DNA from: Mycobacterium sp. AZCC_0083
GTDB taxonomy: Bacteria; Actinomycetota; Actinomycetes; Mycobacteriales; Mycobacteriaceae
Length of the DNA stretch: 64,000 nucleotides
Assembly (NCBI RefSeq): GCF_014202335.1
Contig: NZ_JACHGP010000015.1
Span: forward strand, 124,001 to 188,000
Reading direction: 5' to 3'
A program made the position numbers and the translations under genes. Of the stretch, positions 17,333 to 26,125 are shown one piece after another. The notes beneath the pieces are model-generated. The model did no database searches and was not told where the DNA came from. It saw only the letters and a list, made by a program, of their open reading frames with translations. Within the stretch, counting starts at the first letter, position 1; each line of letters begins with the position of its first letter.

Positions 17333-18537
17333 TGGCATCACTTACAGGCACGGCGATCCGCCACGAAACGCTCAATTGGCCGGCGCCCGTCGAGGCCGGG
17401 TACGGACTAGCGGATCTGCGTGCGGCGCAACGCCAAGCGGGTGAGTACCGAGCGGCGATACCTGCGATCATCGCCAACCTGCAGGTCAACTTGCCGGCAG
17501 GCGCACTCGCCGATGCCGATGAGGCCAGCCATGAAGTCGCGCGGTTCGACGCGGAGCTGGGAGACGAGATCGCCCCTTTCGCCTCGGTATTGCTTCGATC
17601 CGAGTCAGCGGCCAGTTCGAACATCGAGAACCTCACCGCGTCAGCACGCGCCATCGCCGAAGCCGAGGCCCTCGGCAACAGTGGCCGCCGGAACGTTGCC
17701 CTGATCGTCAGCAATACGGAGGCGATGAAAGCCGCCGTGGCGTTGGCGGATCAGATCGACGAGGACGCGATCCTGGCCATGCATGCCGCGCTAATGCGCA
17801 CCAGCGATCCGGATATGGCCGGCAGATGGCGTTCCGAACAGGTGTGGATCGGTGGCGGCGCCTTCGGACCCCGCGGTGCCGACTTCATCGCTCCGCACCA
17901 CGAGCGGGTTCGGCCCGCCATCGCGGACCTACTCGCATTCGCGCGACGCGGAGACATCCCGACGCTGCCCCAGATCTCCATCGCCCACGCACAATTCGAG
18001 ACGATCCACCCGTTCACCGACGGCAATGGCCGTACCGGTCGAGCCCTGGTTCAGGCCATGTTGCGCAACAAGCGGCTAACGCGTCAGATCACTGTCCCCG
18101 TCTCCGCGGGCCTGCAGTCCAACACTGACGCCTACTTCGAGGCGCTCGGCTCATACCGGGAAGGCGATCCCGCGCCAATCGTCGAACAGCTTTCTGCGGC
18201 TTCGATTCTCGCGGTCGTCAACGGTCGTCTCCTCGTTGGTGACCTCCGGTCCATACGCGAGCGATGGAATTCACAGATCAAGGCACGGCGCGACTCCGCC
18301 GTTCACCGCGTTGCGGATCTGATGATCAGACAACCCGTGTTCAACGCGCTGACGCTTCAGCGTGAACTCGGGATCACTACCGGCAACGCCCGCAGATACG
18401 TTGACCCTCTCGTGGCAGCTGGTGTGATCGTCGAGTTCACCGACCGGACGCGAAACCGCGCCTGGCGCGCACCAGACGTCCTTGGGGCACTCGACGCATT
18501 TGCCGAACGCGCCGGACGGCGGAACCTCACCAGTTGA
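17332..18537 (+). CDS. Fic-domain protein with C-terminal winged helix
   Basis: A 401-aa Fic protein. The AMP-transfer motif HPFTDGNGRTGR (near residue 226) is complete, with catalytic His and Mg/phosphate-binding residues. Upstream, near residue 95, SSNIEN fits the inhibitory-helix pattern (S/T)xxxE(G/N), placing it in the group with an intramolecular N-terminal brake. The C-terminal ~80 residues (VFNALTLQRELGITTGNARRYVDPLVAAGVIVEF) form a winged helix-turn-helix. The protein probably transfers AMP to a target when the brake is relieved and binds DNA, perhaps its own operator at 17291-17322. No partner gene is adjacent. The target is unknown. Confidence 0.88.
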   Translation: MASLTGTAIRHETLNWPAPVEAGYGLADLRAAQRQAGEYRAAIPAIIANLQVNLPAGALADADEASHEVARFDAELGDEIAPFASVLLRSESAASSNIENLTASARAIAEAEALGNSGRRNVALIVSNTEAMKAAVALADQIDEDAILAMHAALMRTSDPDMAGRWRSEQVWIGGGAFGPRGADFIAPHHERVRPAIADLLAFARRGDIPTLPQISIAHAQFETIHPFTDGNGRTGRALVQAMLRNKRLTRQITVPVSAGLQSNTDAYFEALGSYREGDPAPIVEQLSAASILAVVNGRLLVGDLRSIRERWNSQIKARRDSAVHRVADLMIRQPVFNALTLQRELGITTGNARRYVDPLVAAGVIVEFTDRTRNRAWRAPDVLGALDAFAERAGRRNLTS

Positions 18538-18540
18538 GCA

Positions 18541-18757
18541 GCGCTACAGGTGCACTACTTCGAGAACCGGGGCCCTGGCGACGTGAAAATCGTGATCATT
18601 CAGAACACGAGTGCACCCGAACACAAGGACAACATCGGCATGGGCGAGTCCCTCAGCGCGCTTCCACCCCGGGTGTTGTCTGCGGTCTTCGGCGTTCCCG
18701 AAACGACGTTCAAACCCTTCAAGAAGATCGACAAGGCGATCGTCATCCTGAGCTCCC
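18541..18757 (+). pseudogene. Remnant of a cupin (oxalate-decarboxylase-like) C terminus
   Basis: In frame directly after the fic stop codon, the DNA encodes HYFENRGPGDVKIVIIQN followed by VLSAVFGVPETTFKPF and ending KKIDKAIVILS. This is the C-terminal cupin strand and tail pattern of bicupin oxalate decarboxylases. The rest of the gene and any start are missing, and the frame then runs antisense into the HutD-like gene. I regard it as a decayed 3' fragment. Confidence 0.6.
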
Positions 18758-19336
18758 CTAAGACAGCGCGTCGATGCGCACGACGGCAGCTCGGCCGTCC
18801 TCCTTCACGCGAAGCGTGCCGGCGGCCGCGAGAAGGACGGCGTCGAATTGGTCCAGGTTCACCGCGCCACTCGGCAGTTGCACCTCGGCTTCGCCCTTCA
18901 GCGAGATCACGTAGACGATCGAATCGCCCGGCGCGGCCAGCGTTTCCGACCCGGTGCAGACGTCGACGGTCGCCGCGCACACACCGCGCCGGGTCATCAC
19001 GTTGAAATCGCGTGTCGGCTCGATGACTTCGCATTCCGTAACGGCCTCGCCCGCGAACGGCAGCGGACGAAACGGGCCAAGCGTGTGCTCGCGCCCATCG
19101 ACGGTCAACCGCAGGCCAGGCCCGTCGGTCAATATGATCACACGATCCACCCCTAGCAGCTTGGAGAATGCTCCGCTGGCGGATACGTCGGCGACGCTCA
19201 GGCGCCAGTGGTAGTCCGTGGAACCCTCGTCGAACTGACCCTTCGCGATAACGCGCGTCACTCCCCCGCCGTTGGCCCACGGTTCCGGTGTGCACTCGGC
19301 GAAGCGGACGAGATGTGGAGCAGTCGAAGTAGCCAT
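18758..19336 (-). CDS. HutD/Ves-family cupin protein
   Basis: A 192-aa protein of the HutD/Ves family, cupin-fold proteins often linked to histidine utilisation control. The diagnostic PWANGGGVTRVIAKG is near the N terminus (about 19-33), followed by WRLSVADVSASGAFSKLLGVDR (about 42-65) and a DSIVYVISLKGEA strand. I chose ATG 19336 with GGGGAG upstream; GTG 19357 in frame is possible. No hut genes are nearby, so its role here is not clear. In the 19337-19583 gap, a short minus-strand remnant (IDAGRALDRAAEFLSRYL before a stop at about 19372) may be the tail of a lost hydrolase. Confidence 0.82.
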   Translation of the reverse strand: MATSTAPHLVRFAECTPEPWANGGGVTRVIAKGQFDEGSTDYHWRLSVADVSASGAFSKLLGVDRVIILTDGPGLRLTVDGREHTLGPFRPLPFAGEAVTECEVIEPTRDFNVMTRRGVCAATVDVCTGSETLAAPGDSIVYVISLKGEAEVQLPSGAVNLDQFDAVLLAAAGTLRVKEDGRAAVVRIDALS

Positions 19337-19583
19337 GATGCATTCTCTCCCCTTCACGGAGGTCGGGGCTAACCGCCGGCCAAGTATCGGGACAAGAATT
19401 CCGCCGCGCGGTCGAGCGCACGCCCTGCGTCAATGACGCCGCCGCGGCCAAGCCATCAACCACTGCCTCCAAACCATCGCAGGACCATGAAACCACAAGA
19501 CCCACAACCAATTACGGTTCAACTCCTAGTAGGCGGCGTGGCTCTGGCGTGTGAGGCGGCGCAGACCGCTGAAGCCTTACTGC

Positions 19584-21050
19584 TCAGCCTCCCGACCCCG
19601 TCCGGCCACAAGTGGAGCCGCTCGGCACGGCGATGTGCGGGCATTGCGGCGGCGCGGGCGCTGGCGACGTCGGCGTAGGAGTCGGTGTGGGGCAGGACTC
19701 GTCACCGCTAACCGTGCTTCCGTCGGCGCAGTGTTTGCCCGGCGGTTGCTTTGGACGCTGCGGCCGCGGGGCATCCTGAGACGCCGAGGGCCGGGTGGTC
19801 GGTGCGGAGTGAGTCGTTGGCGGAGCTGCAGACGCGTGCGGAGCCGCCGTGGCTGCGGGCGCCTCGGACGGGGCCTGCAGACCAGGCGCAGGCCCCGGCA
19901 CGGTCGTGTCAGGAACGTTCGTGTCCGGAGTGCTTCCGCCGGCAGGTCCGCCCGAGGGTGGCATCGGCGGATTCAGTTCCGGCGTCGAGACATTCGGCTG
20001 CATTGGCGGCGCCTGCGATTCGGGCGCGGAAGTATTCGGTGCTACCGATGTCGAGAGGGTGGACACGGACTGGGGAATCTGGACCGAAGGGTTCTGCACA
20101 TCGCGCAGAGCAGGCAAGCCGACCGTCACACCCAGTACTACCGCCGGAATGGCGACGAATGCCGCAGCCCACATCACGAATCGGCCGGTCAGCATGGAGA
20201 GGCGGGCGGTACCGTGCGCGGCCGTTCCGACGGCGCCTGTGGCGGTGGTGGGGGCGAGTTGCACCTGAGTCAACGTGTTTTCGCGCAGCCAGTAAGGGGC
20301 AGGCACGAACACTGCCGACGAGCCCAGCAGAGCCCTCGGGTTGACGAGCCTGCCGCGCTCCTCGTCGCAGTTCGGGCAGGACTCGATGTGACGTGAAACC
20401 CGCTTGCGCAGCAGGATGGTGAACTGCCCATCCCAGCCCGCGACGATCGCCGCCATCTCCGGGCAGCGGTTGTGCCCGGAGTCGGCTTGGCGGACGACCA
20501 GTAGTGCGCCCAAGGACTTTTCGACCGTATCGCGGAGCCGCTGCACCATCTTCTTGGCGGACTCGTTGCTGACGTCAAGCGCCTGTGCGAGTTCCGCACC
20601 GGTCAGGCCGTGTCGGTAGGCCAGATTCAGAACTTCACGGTCCCGGTCGGAGAGCCCGCCCTCTGCCTGGGCGACCAGTTCGGCAAGTTCGTTGCGTGCG
20701 GCTAGCACGTCGGGGCCGGCATCTGCGGACGGTTCTTCGGGTAACTCATCGGACGTCAGTTCACGTTTACGGGCGCGCAGCGCCCGCAGCGCCTGGTGCC
20801 GGACGACCGAATACAGCCAGGGACGCAGCTTCTCGGGATCCCGCAGTGTCGACAGAGCGACCGCCGCCTGGCAGAACGCCTCCTGGACGCAGTCGGCGGC
20901 ATCACTGGCACCCACCATGCCGACACAGAAGTCGTAGAGCCGGTCGGCGTAGCGGTCGTAGATGCCGGCAAAGGCCGCGCGGTCACCCGCGATGGCGGCA
21001 CCGACGAGGTCGGCGTCGCCCGCCACGTTCCAATCGATCTGCACGGACAT
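19584..21050 (-). CDS. ECF sigma factor fused to zinc-binding anti-sigma-like and membrane region
   Basis: A 488-aa protein. Residues ~10-80 are sigma region 2 (AIAGDRAAFAGIYDRYADRLYDFC, EEAF/RPWLYSVVRHQALR pattern). Residues ~125-185 are region 4 (LSDRDREVLNLAYRHGLTGAELAQALDVS). Next comes a zinc-binding anti-sigma-like motif HIESCPNCDEER (HX3CX2C, ~225-236). A membrane segment follows (MWAAAFVAIPAVVLGVTVGL, ~295-315), then a ~165-residue Pro/Ser/Thr-rich part ending in CGRTGSGG, predicted outside the membrane. It joins in one chain the sigma factor and its membrane-bound inhibitor. Similar extended ECF groups are known in actinobacteria. No separate anti-sigma gene is adjacent. Release from the membrane, perhaps by proteolysis, would be needed to act. 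Confidence 0.85.
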   Translation of the reverse strand: MSVQIDWNVAGDADLVGAAIAGDRAAFAGIYDRYADRLYDFCVGMVGASDAADCVQEAFCQAAVALSTLRDPEKLRPWLYSVVRHQALRALRARKRELTSDELPEEPSADAGPDVLAARNELAELVAQAEGGLSDRDREVLNLAYRHGLTGAELAQALDVSNESAKKMVQRLRDTVEKSLGALLVVRQADSGHNRCPEMAAIVAGWDGQFTILLRKRVSRHIESCPNCDEERGRLVNPRALLGSSAVFVPAPYWLRENTLTQVQLAPTTATGAVGTAAHGTARLSMLTGRFVMWAAAFVAIPAVVLGVTVGLPALRDVQNPSVQIPQSVSTLSTSVAPNTSAPESQAPPMQPNVSTPELNPPMPPSGGPAGGSTPDTNVPDTTVPGPAPGLQAPSEAPAATAAPHASAAPPTTHSAPTTRPSASQDAPRPQRPKQPPGKHCADGSTVSGDESCPTPTPTPTSPAPAPPQCPHIAVPSGSTCGRTGSGG

Positions 21051-21174
21051 CGACGTTGGTCTCCAAACAGCAGGTCAGAGGGCCTCGGGCGCGGCTCACA
21101 CGCAGGCCGCGCGGCCAAGGTCGGCTTTGGCTTCAGTCGAAATACGATCTTGAAGCCCGATCGGTTCAATGCCT

Positions 21175-21432
21175 TCAGGCCGGTCGAGCTATCGACCGAC
21201 CCCATTTGTCGAGTTCGCATCCGCATGTAGGGCACGTGTAGCCGCCCCACAACGCCTGCTCGCGAGAGTTGGGCATCCGCACCGGCCCCATCACGACTCC
21301 GCAGGACGGACATTCGACGCGGTGGAGATTGACCCCCCACCTGTTCTTGGCGATCGTCCCGTGGATCACCAGCACGATGCCCACGGCAAGTCCAACGAGA
21401 AACGCAATGCCGAAGCACGTTTCGACGTTCAT
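21175..21432 (-). CDS. Small membrane zinc-ribbon protein, 85 aa
   Basis: Starts at ATG 21432 with AGGAG six bases upstream. One N-terminal membrane helix (CFGIAFLVGLAVGIVLVIHGTIA, residues 5-27) is followed by a zinc ribbon with CPSCG (near 40) and CPTCGCEL (near 70). No known function. It lies 108 bp downstream of the DUF4189-type secreted protein on the same strand. Confidence 0.72.
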   Translation of the reverse strand: MNVETCFGIAFLVGLAVGIVLVIHGTIAKNRWGVNLHRVECPSCGVVMGPVRMPNSREQALWGGYTCPTCGCELDKWGRSIARPA

Positions 21433-21539
21433 TGGCCACTCCTCTTGTTTGTTCCACATTCGGTACGCATGGTGGTTACTCGGGCGTGCGAGCGCCCCGG
21501 GGAGTGCGGCGACGCCGGCCCCCGGGGCGATCACATTGC

Positions 21540-22259
21540 TCAGAAGCGGGTCGTGACTTGGGTTTTGGTGTTGTTGTCGCAGGTGATGGTCACGCTCCGG
21601 TCCCGGAATCTTGGGATGGCCGGAATGATCCTGAGGTTGAACGTCGAGTTGGCCGCCAGCGCGAAGCCACGGTTGGTGTCGTCCATCGCGTAGGTGCACT
21701 GCGAAGCGACGCCGCTGCGGTCGGTGATGTCGGCCTCCAGTCCGCCCAAGATCGGTTTGAAGGAGACCGTCGGACCCAGCTTTGGCGCCGGCGGAGCCGA
21801 GGGCGGGGGCGGCGGGGGCAACGTGTCGCCGTTGGAGCATCCTGCCGCCACGACGCGCACACCCTGCTTGTTCTGCAGCTTGGCCCTGGCGTTCTCCCCA
21901 GCCTTTCGCAGCGTGATGTCGGTGCCTCCGACCATTTCGCCGAAGTCGTTGGAGGCGGCGGCGGCGCACCCGCCCTGCTTGACGGCCTCGACCACGCACT
22001 GGTGGCCGCCCTTGTTCACGCAGTCGGTGAGCGCGGCTTGATAGGCCTGATTCTGGTCGGCCGCGATTCCAAGACCGCCGACCGTGTTCACCGGAGGCGC
22101 GTCGTTGAGCAGCCCGACGGCCGCAGCGACGAAGCCGTCATTCGCGGCGCTGGCAGGAGCGGCTGCGCCGAGCAATCCGCTGACACCCGCACTGGCCGTC
22201 ACGAGCAGAACGCCCGCCATGATCCGCGCGCGCCGTTTCGAAGTGTTGATGCTGGTCAC
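21540..22259 (-). CDS. Secreted DUF4189-domain protein, 239 aa
   Basis: GTG start at 22259 has GGAGG eight bases upstream. A signal peptide (RIMAGVLLVTASAGVSGLLGAAAPASA) is cut near residue 38. The DUF4189-like domain follows (ADQNQAYQAALTDCVNKGGHQCVVEAVKQGGCAAAA, about 62-98). After a short PPPPPPSAPPAP linker comes a ~90-residue C-terminal domain with two cysteines. DUF4189 proteins occur repeatedly in mycobacteria; function unknown. The frame extends upstream to 22784, but that part overlaps another gene and lacks a start signal. Confidence 0.78.
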   Translation of the reverse strand: MTSINTSKRRARIMAGVLLVTASAGVSGLLGAAAPASAANDGFVAAAVGLLNDAPPVNTVGGLGIAADQNQAYQAALTDCVNKGGHQCVVEAVKQGGCAAAASNDFGEMVGGTDITLRKAGENARAKLQNKQGVRVVAAGCSNGDTLPPPPPPSAPPAPKLGPTVSFKPILGGLEADITDRSGVASQCTYAMDDTNRGFALAANSTFNLRIIPAIPRFRDRSVTITCDNNTKTQVTTRF

Positions 22260-22397
22260 GATGTAGTCCTCCGTGTTTGGTGGGCCCGGTTGGGCCACCT
22301 TCACTGGGTAAGGGCAACCAGCCATTGGAGTGGGGACACTTTTCAGGGAGGACTTCTGGCTATCGCGGGGAGCCGGGCCGTGATGGCCACTGAATGC

Positions 22398-22434
22398 GGT
22401 CGGCCCGCCACCCAAGTTGGGTGACGGGCCGACC
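22398..22434 (-). terminator. Hairpin terminator after secreted paralogue B
   Basis: Long stem: GGTCGGCCCG and CACCCAA pair with TTGGGTG and CGGGCCGACC, with one C/A mismatch and a tight loop. It sits just downstream of the 91-aa secreted protein and resembles the stem after its paralogue at 16817-16847. Confidence 0.65.
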
Positions 22435-22447
22435 TCGGCTGCGTCTC

Positions 22448-22723
22448 TTAGCAAGAACCGTCCAGGGCTTCGAGAACCCCACCGGTGCACCCAGGCAGTG
22501 CGGTCCACAAGCTCGGCGCGGGAGCCGGAGCTACCGGTTCGGGGTTGTACGCACCAGCCCCCGGTGAGCAGTAGTAGGAGTAGGCAAGATCCCCGTAACA
22601 GGGATCGTCGGCGTGCGCGGTTCCTGCACCGGCGAACAGCAGCGCGGGTGTCGCCGCGGCGGCCGCCGCAACCCCCAATGCTGCAAGGAACCGCTTCGAC
22701 TGGACGTTGTGGGTGATGGTCAT
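22448..22723 (-). CDS. Small secreted Cys-containing protein, 91 aa (paralogue B)
   Basis: Paralogue of the protein at 16867-17139: signal peptide (FLAALGVAAAAAATPALLFAGAGTAHA), then DPCYGDLAYSYYCSPG, proline-rich NPEPVAPAPAPSLW and the same end CTGGVLEALDGSC. The four cysteines are conserved. ATG 22723 is the start. Sequences 5' of both starts are also similar (VPGCDQR-encoding stretch), so the duplication took in the leader and the terminator. Confidence 0.75.
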   Translation of the reverse strand: MTITHNVQSKRFLAALGVAAAAAATPALLFAGAGTAHADDPCYGDLAYSYYCSPGAGAYNPEPVAPAPAPSLWTALPGCTGGVLEALDGSC

Positions 22724-22885
22724 GACTGTGTTCCCTCTCCTCTGATCGCAACCCGGGACGGGCCACTGACACGGGTAAGGGCACACAACACCCACGGAGG
22801 GGACAGTTTTTTGGAACTCAGTCGGTGATGCACTCCAGATAGAAGTAGAGGTGGGAATGGGCCAACCAATCTGGGCGGCAACTCA

Positions 22886-24565
22886 TTACGGCGGATAAAC
22901 CTGCTTGACGCTGCCATCGGGGTTGACTTGCATGTACCCGGTGCCGGCCTCGGCCGAATGGATGGCCAACTCCAAGCCACCGCCGTCGACCCCCTCGACG
23001 ATCAGGTAGGTCTCACTGCCGTCAGTTGCTCCGAGGGTCGGAGGCGCACTGGCCAGCGTCGCGGCCACCGCGTCAGCATTGAACGCGCTCAGGTCGGCGA
23101 GCACGTTGAAGCTGGACGTCGTCGTGTCCGACCCCCAACCGCTCCACTGTCCGTCGCGGTACATGAAGTCCTGTTCGACGTGGCTGTTCTTGGGGCTGAC
23201 GCGCTCGGTGATCGCATAGTCGGGGTAGACGACCAACTGGAATCCCATGGTGTCCCCGAACTTGCTGCGGAAGGTGTCCAGCAGGCTGGCCAGCCCCTCG
23301 GCGGTTTGCAGCTGTCCGGGCCCCTTAGGCGTCGACGTCGGTGCGGACGTGCTCGGATCGGACGAGCTCGTTCCCGGCGCCGACGGCTTCGTACTCGACC
23401 CGGACGGCAGCCGCTGTTCGGTTGGCTGAGCCCTCGTGGTCGGGCGACTATCTGAGCTCCCGTCGGGCCAAATGATGACGACGACGACGGCCACGACGAT
23501 GACGACGACCGTCACGAGGGCCAACAGAATCCAGACGGCCGCGTTCTGCCACCACGCAGATGGCGCCTGTGACTGTTGGGCATTCGGCATCGGGGGCGGT
23601 GACCACGCCGGGGGGCCGGCAGGTGTCTGGTACTGGGTGGCCGCGTGCGGCGGCGGGGCGCTCGGTCCCGTGACGGGGTACGGAGCCGGTGTCGACCAGC
23701 TGGGCGTCGGCGGCGGGCCGAATGGTGGAGGCGGTGGCTGGCTGGGCGGTATCGGCGCGGTGAGGGCGGCGCGGGCGGCGAGCGCCAGATCCTTGGTCGT
23801 CTGATAGCGCTGGTCCGGACTCTTGGCCATCCCGGTCGCGATGACCTGGTCCATCTGTGGCGAGATCCCGGGCTGCATCGTCGACGGCCGTGGCGGCGGC
23901 TGTGTCAGGTGGCTGCTGATCTGGCGTTCCACACTCTCGCCAGGAAACGGCTGCACCCCGGTGAGGCATTCGTGCAGAACACACGTCAGCGCGTAGATGT
24001 CGGCGCGCGCGTCATCACGGTCGGTGGTGAATCGCTCGGGCGCCATGTAGGCCAAGGTGCCGATGGTGGCGCCGGTGCTGGTGAGCTTGGTCGCCTCGGC
24101 AGCACGGGCGATCCCGAAGTCGATGAGGTACGCGAAGTCGTCCTCTGTCACCAGGATGTTCGATGGTTTGACGTCGCGGTGCACCAGTCCGATGCGGTGG
24201 GCTGCGCCGAGGGCGGCGGCGATCTGTTCGACGATCGAGACGGCGCGTTGGGGGGTCACCGGGCCGTCGGCAACCAATTCATTGATGGTCTTGCCGTCGA
24301 TCAGCCGCATCGTCACGTAGAGGCGCCCGTCGACCTCGCCGAAGTCGTGGATCGGGACGATGTGGGGCTCATCCAGGCTGGCCGCTGCCTGCGCCTCCCG
24401 GCGGAACCGGGCCTGATACTGCGCATCGTCGGCGAGGTTCGCGGGTAGCACCTTCAAGGCGACGACCCGGTTCATGGCGGTGTCGAATGCTCGCCACACT
24501 TCGCCCATGCCGCCACGGCCAAGCAGCTCTATCAGCCGATACCGGCCGAACGGTTTCCCCTCCAC
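22886..24565 (-). CDS. Transmembrane Ser/Thr protein kinase (Pkn type)
   Basis: A 559-aa Hanks-type kinase. Kinase domain ~8-265: glycine loop LLGRGGMGEVW, catalytic Lys in VALKVLP, HRDVKPSN loop, DFG and APE (YMAPERF). All key residues are present. A proline-rich juxtamembrane part (~270-340) leads to one membrane helix (VWILLALVTVVVIVVAVVVVIIW, ~343-366). A Ser/Thr/Pro linker and a ~150-residue extracytoplasmic domain follow (LLDTFRSKFGDTMGFQLVVYPDY ... SVKQVYPP). The sensor domain does not look like PASTA, NHL or the PknH type, so the signal is unknown. It faces the ECF sigma/secreted-protein region but is separately transcribed. Confidence 0.9.
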   Translation of the reverse strand: MEGKPFGRYRLIELLGRGGMGEVWRAFDTAMNRVVALKVLPANLADDAQYQARFRREAQAAASLDEPHIVPIHDFGEVDGRLYVTMRLIDGKTINELVADGPVTPQRAVSIVEQIAAALGAAHRIGLVHRDVKPSNILVTEDDFAYLIDFGIARAAEATKLTSTGATIGTLAYMAPERFTTDRDDARADIYALTCVLHECLTGVQPFPGESVERQISSHLTQPPPRPSTMQPGISPQMDQVIATGMAKSPDQRYQTTKDLALAARAALTAPIPPSQPPPPPFGPPPTPSWSTPAPYPVTGPSAPPPHAATQYQTPAGPPAWSPPPMPNAQQSQAPSAWWQNAAVWILLALVTVVVIVVAVVVVIIWPDGSSDSRPTTRAQPTEQRLPSGSSTKPSAPGTSSSDPSTSAPTSTPKGPGQLQTAEGLASLLDTFRSKFGDTMGFQLVVYPDYAITERVSPKNSHVEQDFMYRDGQWSGWGSDTTTSSFNVLADLSAFNADAVAATLASAPPTLGATDGSETYLIVEGVDGGGLELAIHSAEAGTGYMQVNPDGSVKQVYPP

Positions 24566-24605
24566 CGGCTAACCATAAAGGGGATTCGAATCCCTGACCC
24601 CAGCT

Positions 24606-26123
24606 CTACGCAGTCTGCGTCGGCGTGCCCGACATCGAGCGATCGGGACGGGAGATATCCAACGCGCTACCCAGCCACCGGTGCAGCACCGTCATCCAGC
24701 CTTCGCGGTCGGATGAGTCCCCCACCCACGCGATGTAGCCGTCGGGACGGACCAGAACGGCAGGACCTGCCTCGGCCCGTTCAGCCTCGACCAGACCGCC
24801 TACGCCCACCGATTCCGCCCCGGCCTCCCGGATCAGCACGAACCTCGCTGACCGCTGAAGGTGCGTCAACTTTGCTTGCAGGAGCGGGATTTCGGTGGCA
24901 CGGGTACCGACGAGCCGGTCTTGCCCACGTTCGTGGGGGTAGCGCAGCTCGGTACCCGCGAAACTTCCTGCAATCGTGTCGCGTACGCGTGGCCGGCGAA
25001 GCAGCCTCGGCGCGATCAGGTTTCGCATCCCGCGGGCGATCCGCGGACGCAGCGTCACGCCGCGCGCCATCAGACCGGATTGGACCAACACCCGCTTGCC
25101 GATCGGATGGCGTTCAGCGTGGTAGGTGTCGAGGACGTCGTCGGGTGCGCCTGCGAAGACCGCATCGATCTTCCACGCCAGATTGGCCGCGTCCTGGATG
25201 CCGGTGTTCATGCCCTGGCCGCCCATCGGAGAGTGCACGTGCGCGGCGTCACCGGCGAGAAACACCCGGCCGTAACGGTATTGGGCGACCTGGCGCTCAT
25301 CACAGTGGAACCGCGACAACCAGCCGACCTCGCGCACGCCGACATCGCGTCCCATCGCCCGGTTCAGCACGTCGATCACTTCGGTGGGATCCACGGGCTC
25401 GGTGTCGGGCACCTGGTGGCTGCGCTCCCACACCATCGTCCGATACCACTCGCCATCGTCATCGCCTCGTCCGTACGGTGCGAGGAAGGCAAACCGTTCG
25501 CGACTGCTGGCGAGGGTGAGCCCGCCGTCGCCTGCGCCATCGGCGAGTTTGACGTCCGCCAGCACGATCGACGACAGGATGGTCTTCCCAGGGAAGTCCA
25601 CCCCGATCAGGTCTCGCACGGTGCTGTGCGCGCCGTCGGCACCGATCACGTAGTCCGCCCGCCACGTCGCGCGATGATCCGGATCGTCGTCGTCCTTGGG
25701 TCGCGCGGTGACGGTGACGCCGTCGGAATCCTGTTCCAGTGCCACGATTTCGACACCGCGCAGAATGTCGGCGCCCTGGGAGGTGGCGTAGCCGGCGAGT
25801 GCTTGGTCGACGTTGGTCTGCGGTGTGACCGCGACGAACGGGAATTCCGAACGCAGGTGTGTCAGATCGATTCGGGCACCGGCGAAGATGGAGACGCCCG
25901 GTGCGTGGTGCGACTTGGCGAGGACGTCATCGGCAAGACCGCGGGCGTCGAGAACCTCCAGTGTCCGGGCCATCGTGGCGAAGGCCCGGCTGGACGGGTT
26001 CACGTTCGGCCAGCGTTCGAGCACGACGACCGATCGGCCGCAGCGGGCCAGGTCTCCGGCCGCGGTCAATCCAGTAGGTCCGGCACCGATGACGAGGACG
26101 TCGACGCGCTGTGGAGTGGTCAT
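24606..26123 (-). CDS. FAD-dependent monooxygenase (PheA/TfdB, PHBH fold)
   Basis: A 505-aa flavoprotein hydroxylase of the p-hydroxybenzoate hydroxylase fold. FAD-binding VLVIGAGPTGLTAAGDLARCG is at 9-29, the DG motif region ADYVIGADGAHSTVR near 160, and LAGDAAHVHSPMGGQGMNTG near 288-307. A C-terminal thioredoxin-like part is present, as in phenol/resorcinol-type hydroxylases. It probably hydroxylates an aromatic or polyketide substrate with NAD(P)H and O2. It lies two bases downstream of the 137-aa gene at 26126 and is likely in that TetR-controlled operon. Confidence 0.88.
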   Translation of the reverse strand: MTTPQRVDVLVIGAGPTGLTAAGDLARCGRSVVVLERWPNVNPSSRAFATMARTLEVLDARGLADDVLAKSHHAPGVSIFAGARIDLTHLRSEFPFVAVTPQTNVDQALAGYATSQGADILRGVEIVALEQDSDGVTVTARPKDDDDPDHRATWRADYVIGADGAHSTVRDLIGVDFPGKTILSSIVLADVKLADGAGDGGLTLASSRERFAFLAPYGRGDDDGEWYRTMVWERSHQVPDTEPVDPTEVIDVLNRAMGRDVGVREVGWLSRFHCDERQVAQYRYGRVFLAGDAAHVHSPMGGQGMNTGIQDAANLAWKIDAVFAGAPDDVLDTYHAERHPIGKRVLVQSGLMARGVTLRPRIARGMRNLIAPRLLRRPRVRDTIAGSFAGTELRYPHERGQDRLVGTRATEIPLLQAKLTHLQRSARFVLIREAGAESVGVGGLVEAERAEAGPAVLVRPDGYIAWVGDSSDREGWMTVLHRWLGSALDISRPDRSMSGTPTQTA

Positions 26124-26125
26124 GA

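Noticed and set aside
24574..24600. T-arm-like sequence AAGGGGATTCGAATCCCTGA
   Set aside because: Looks like a tRNA 3' region, but no acceptor, D- or anticodon arm can be drawn around it; not called as tRNA or att site.
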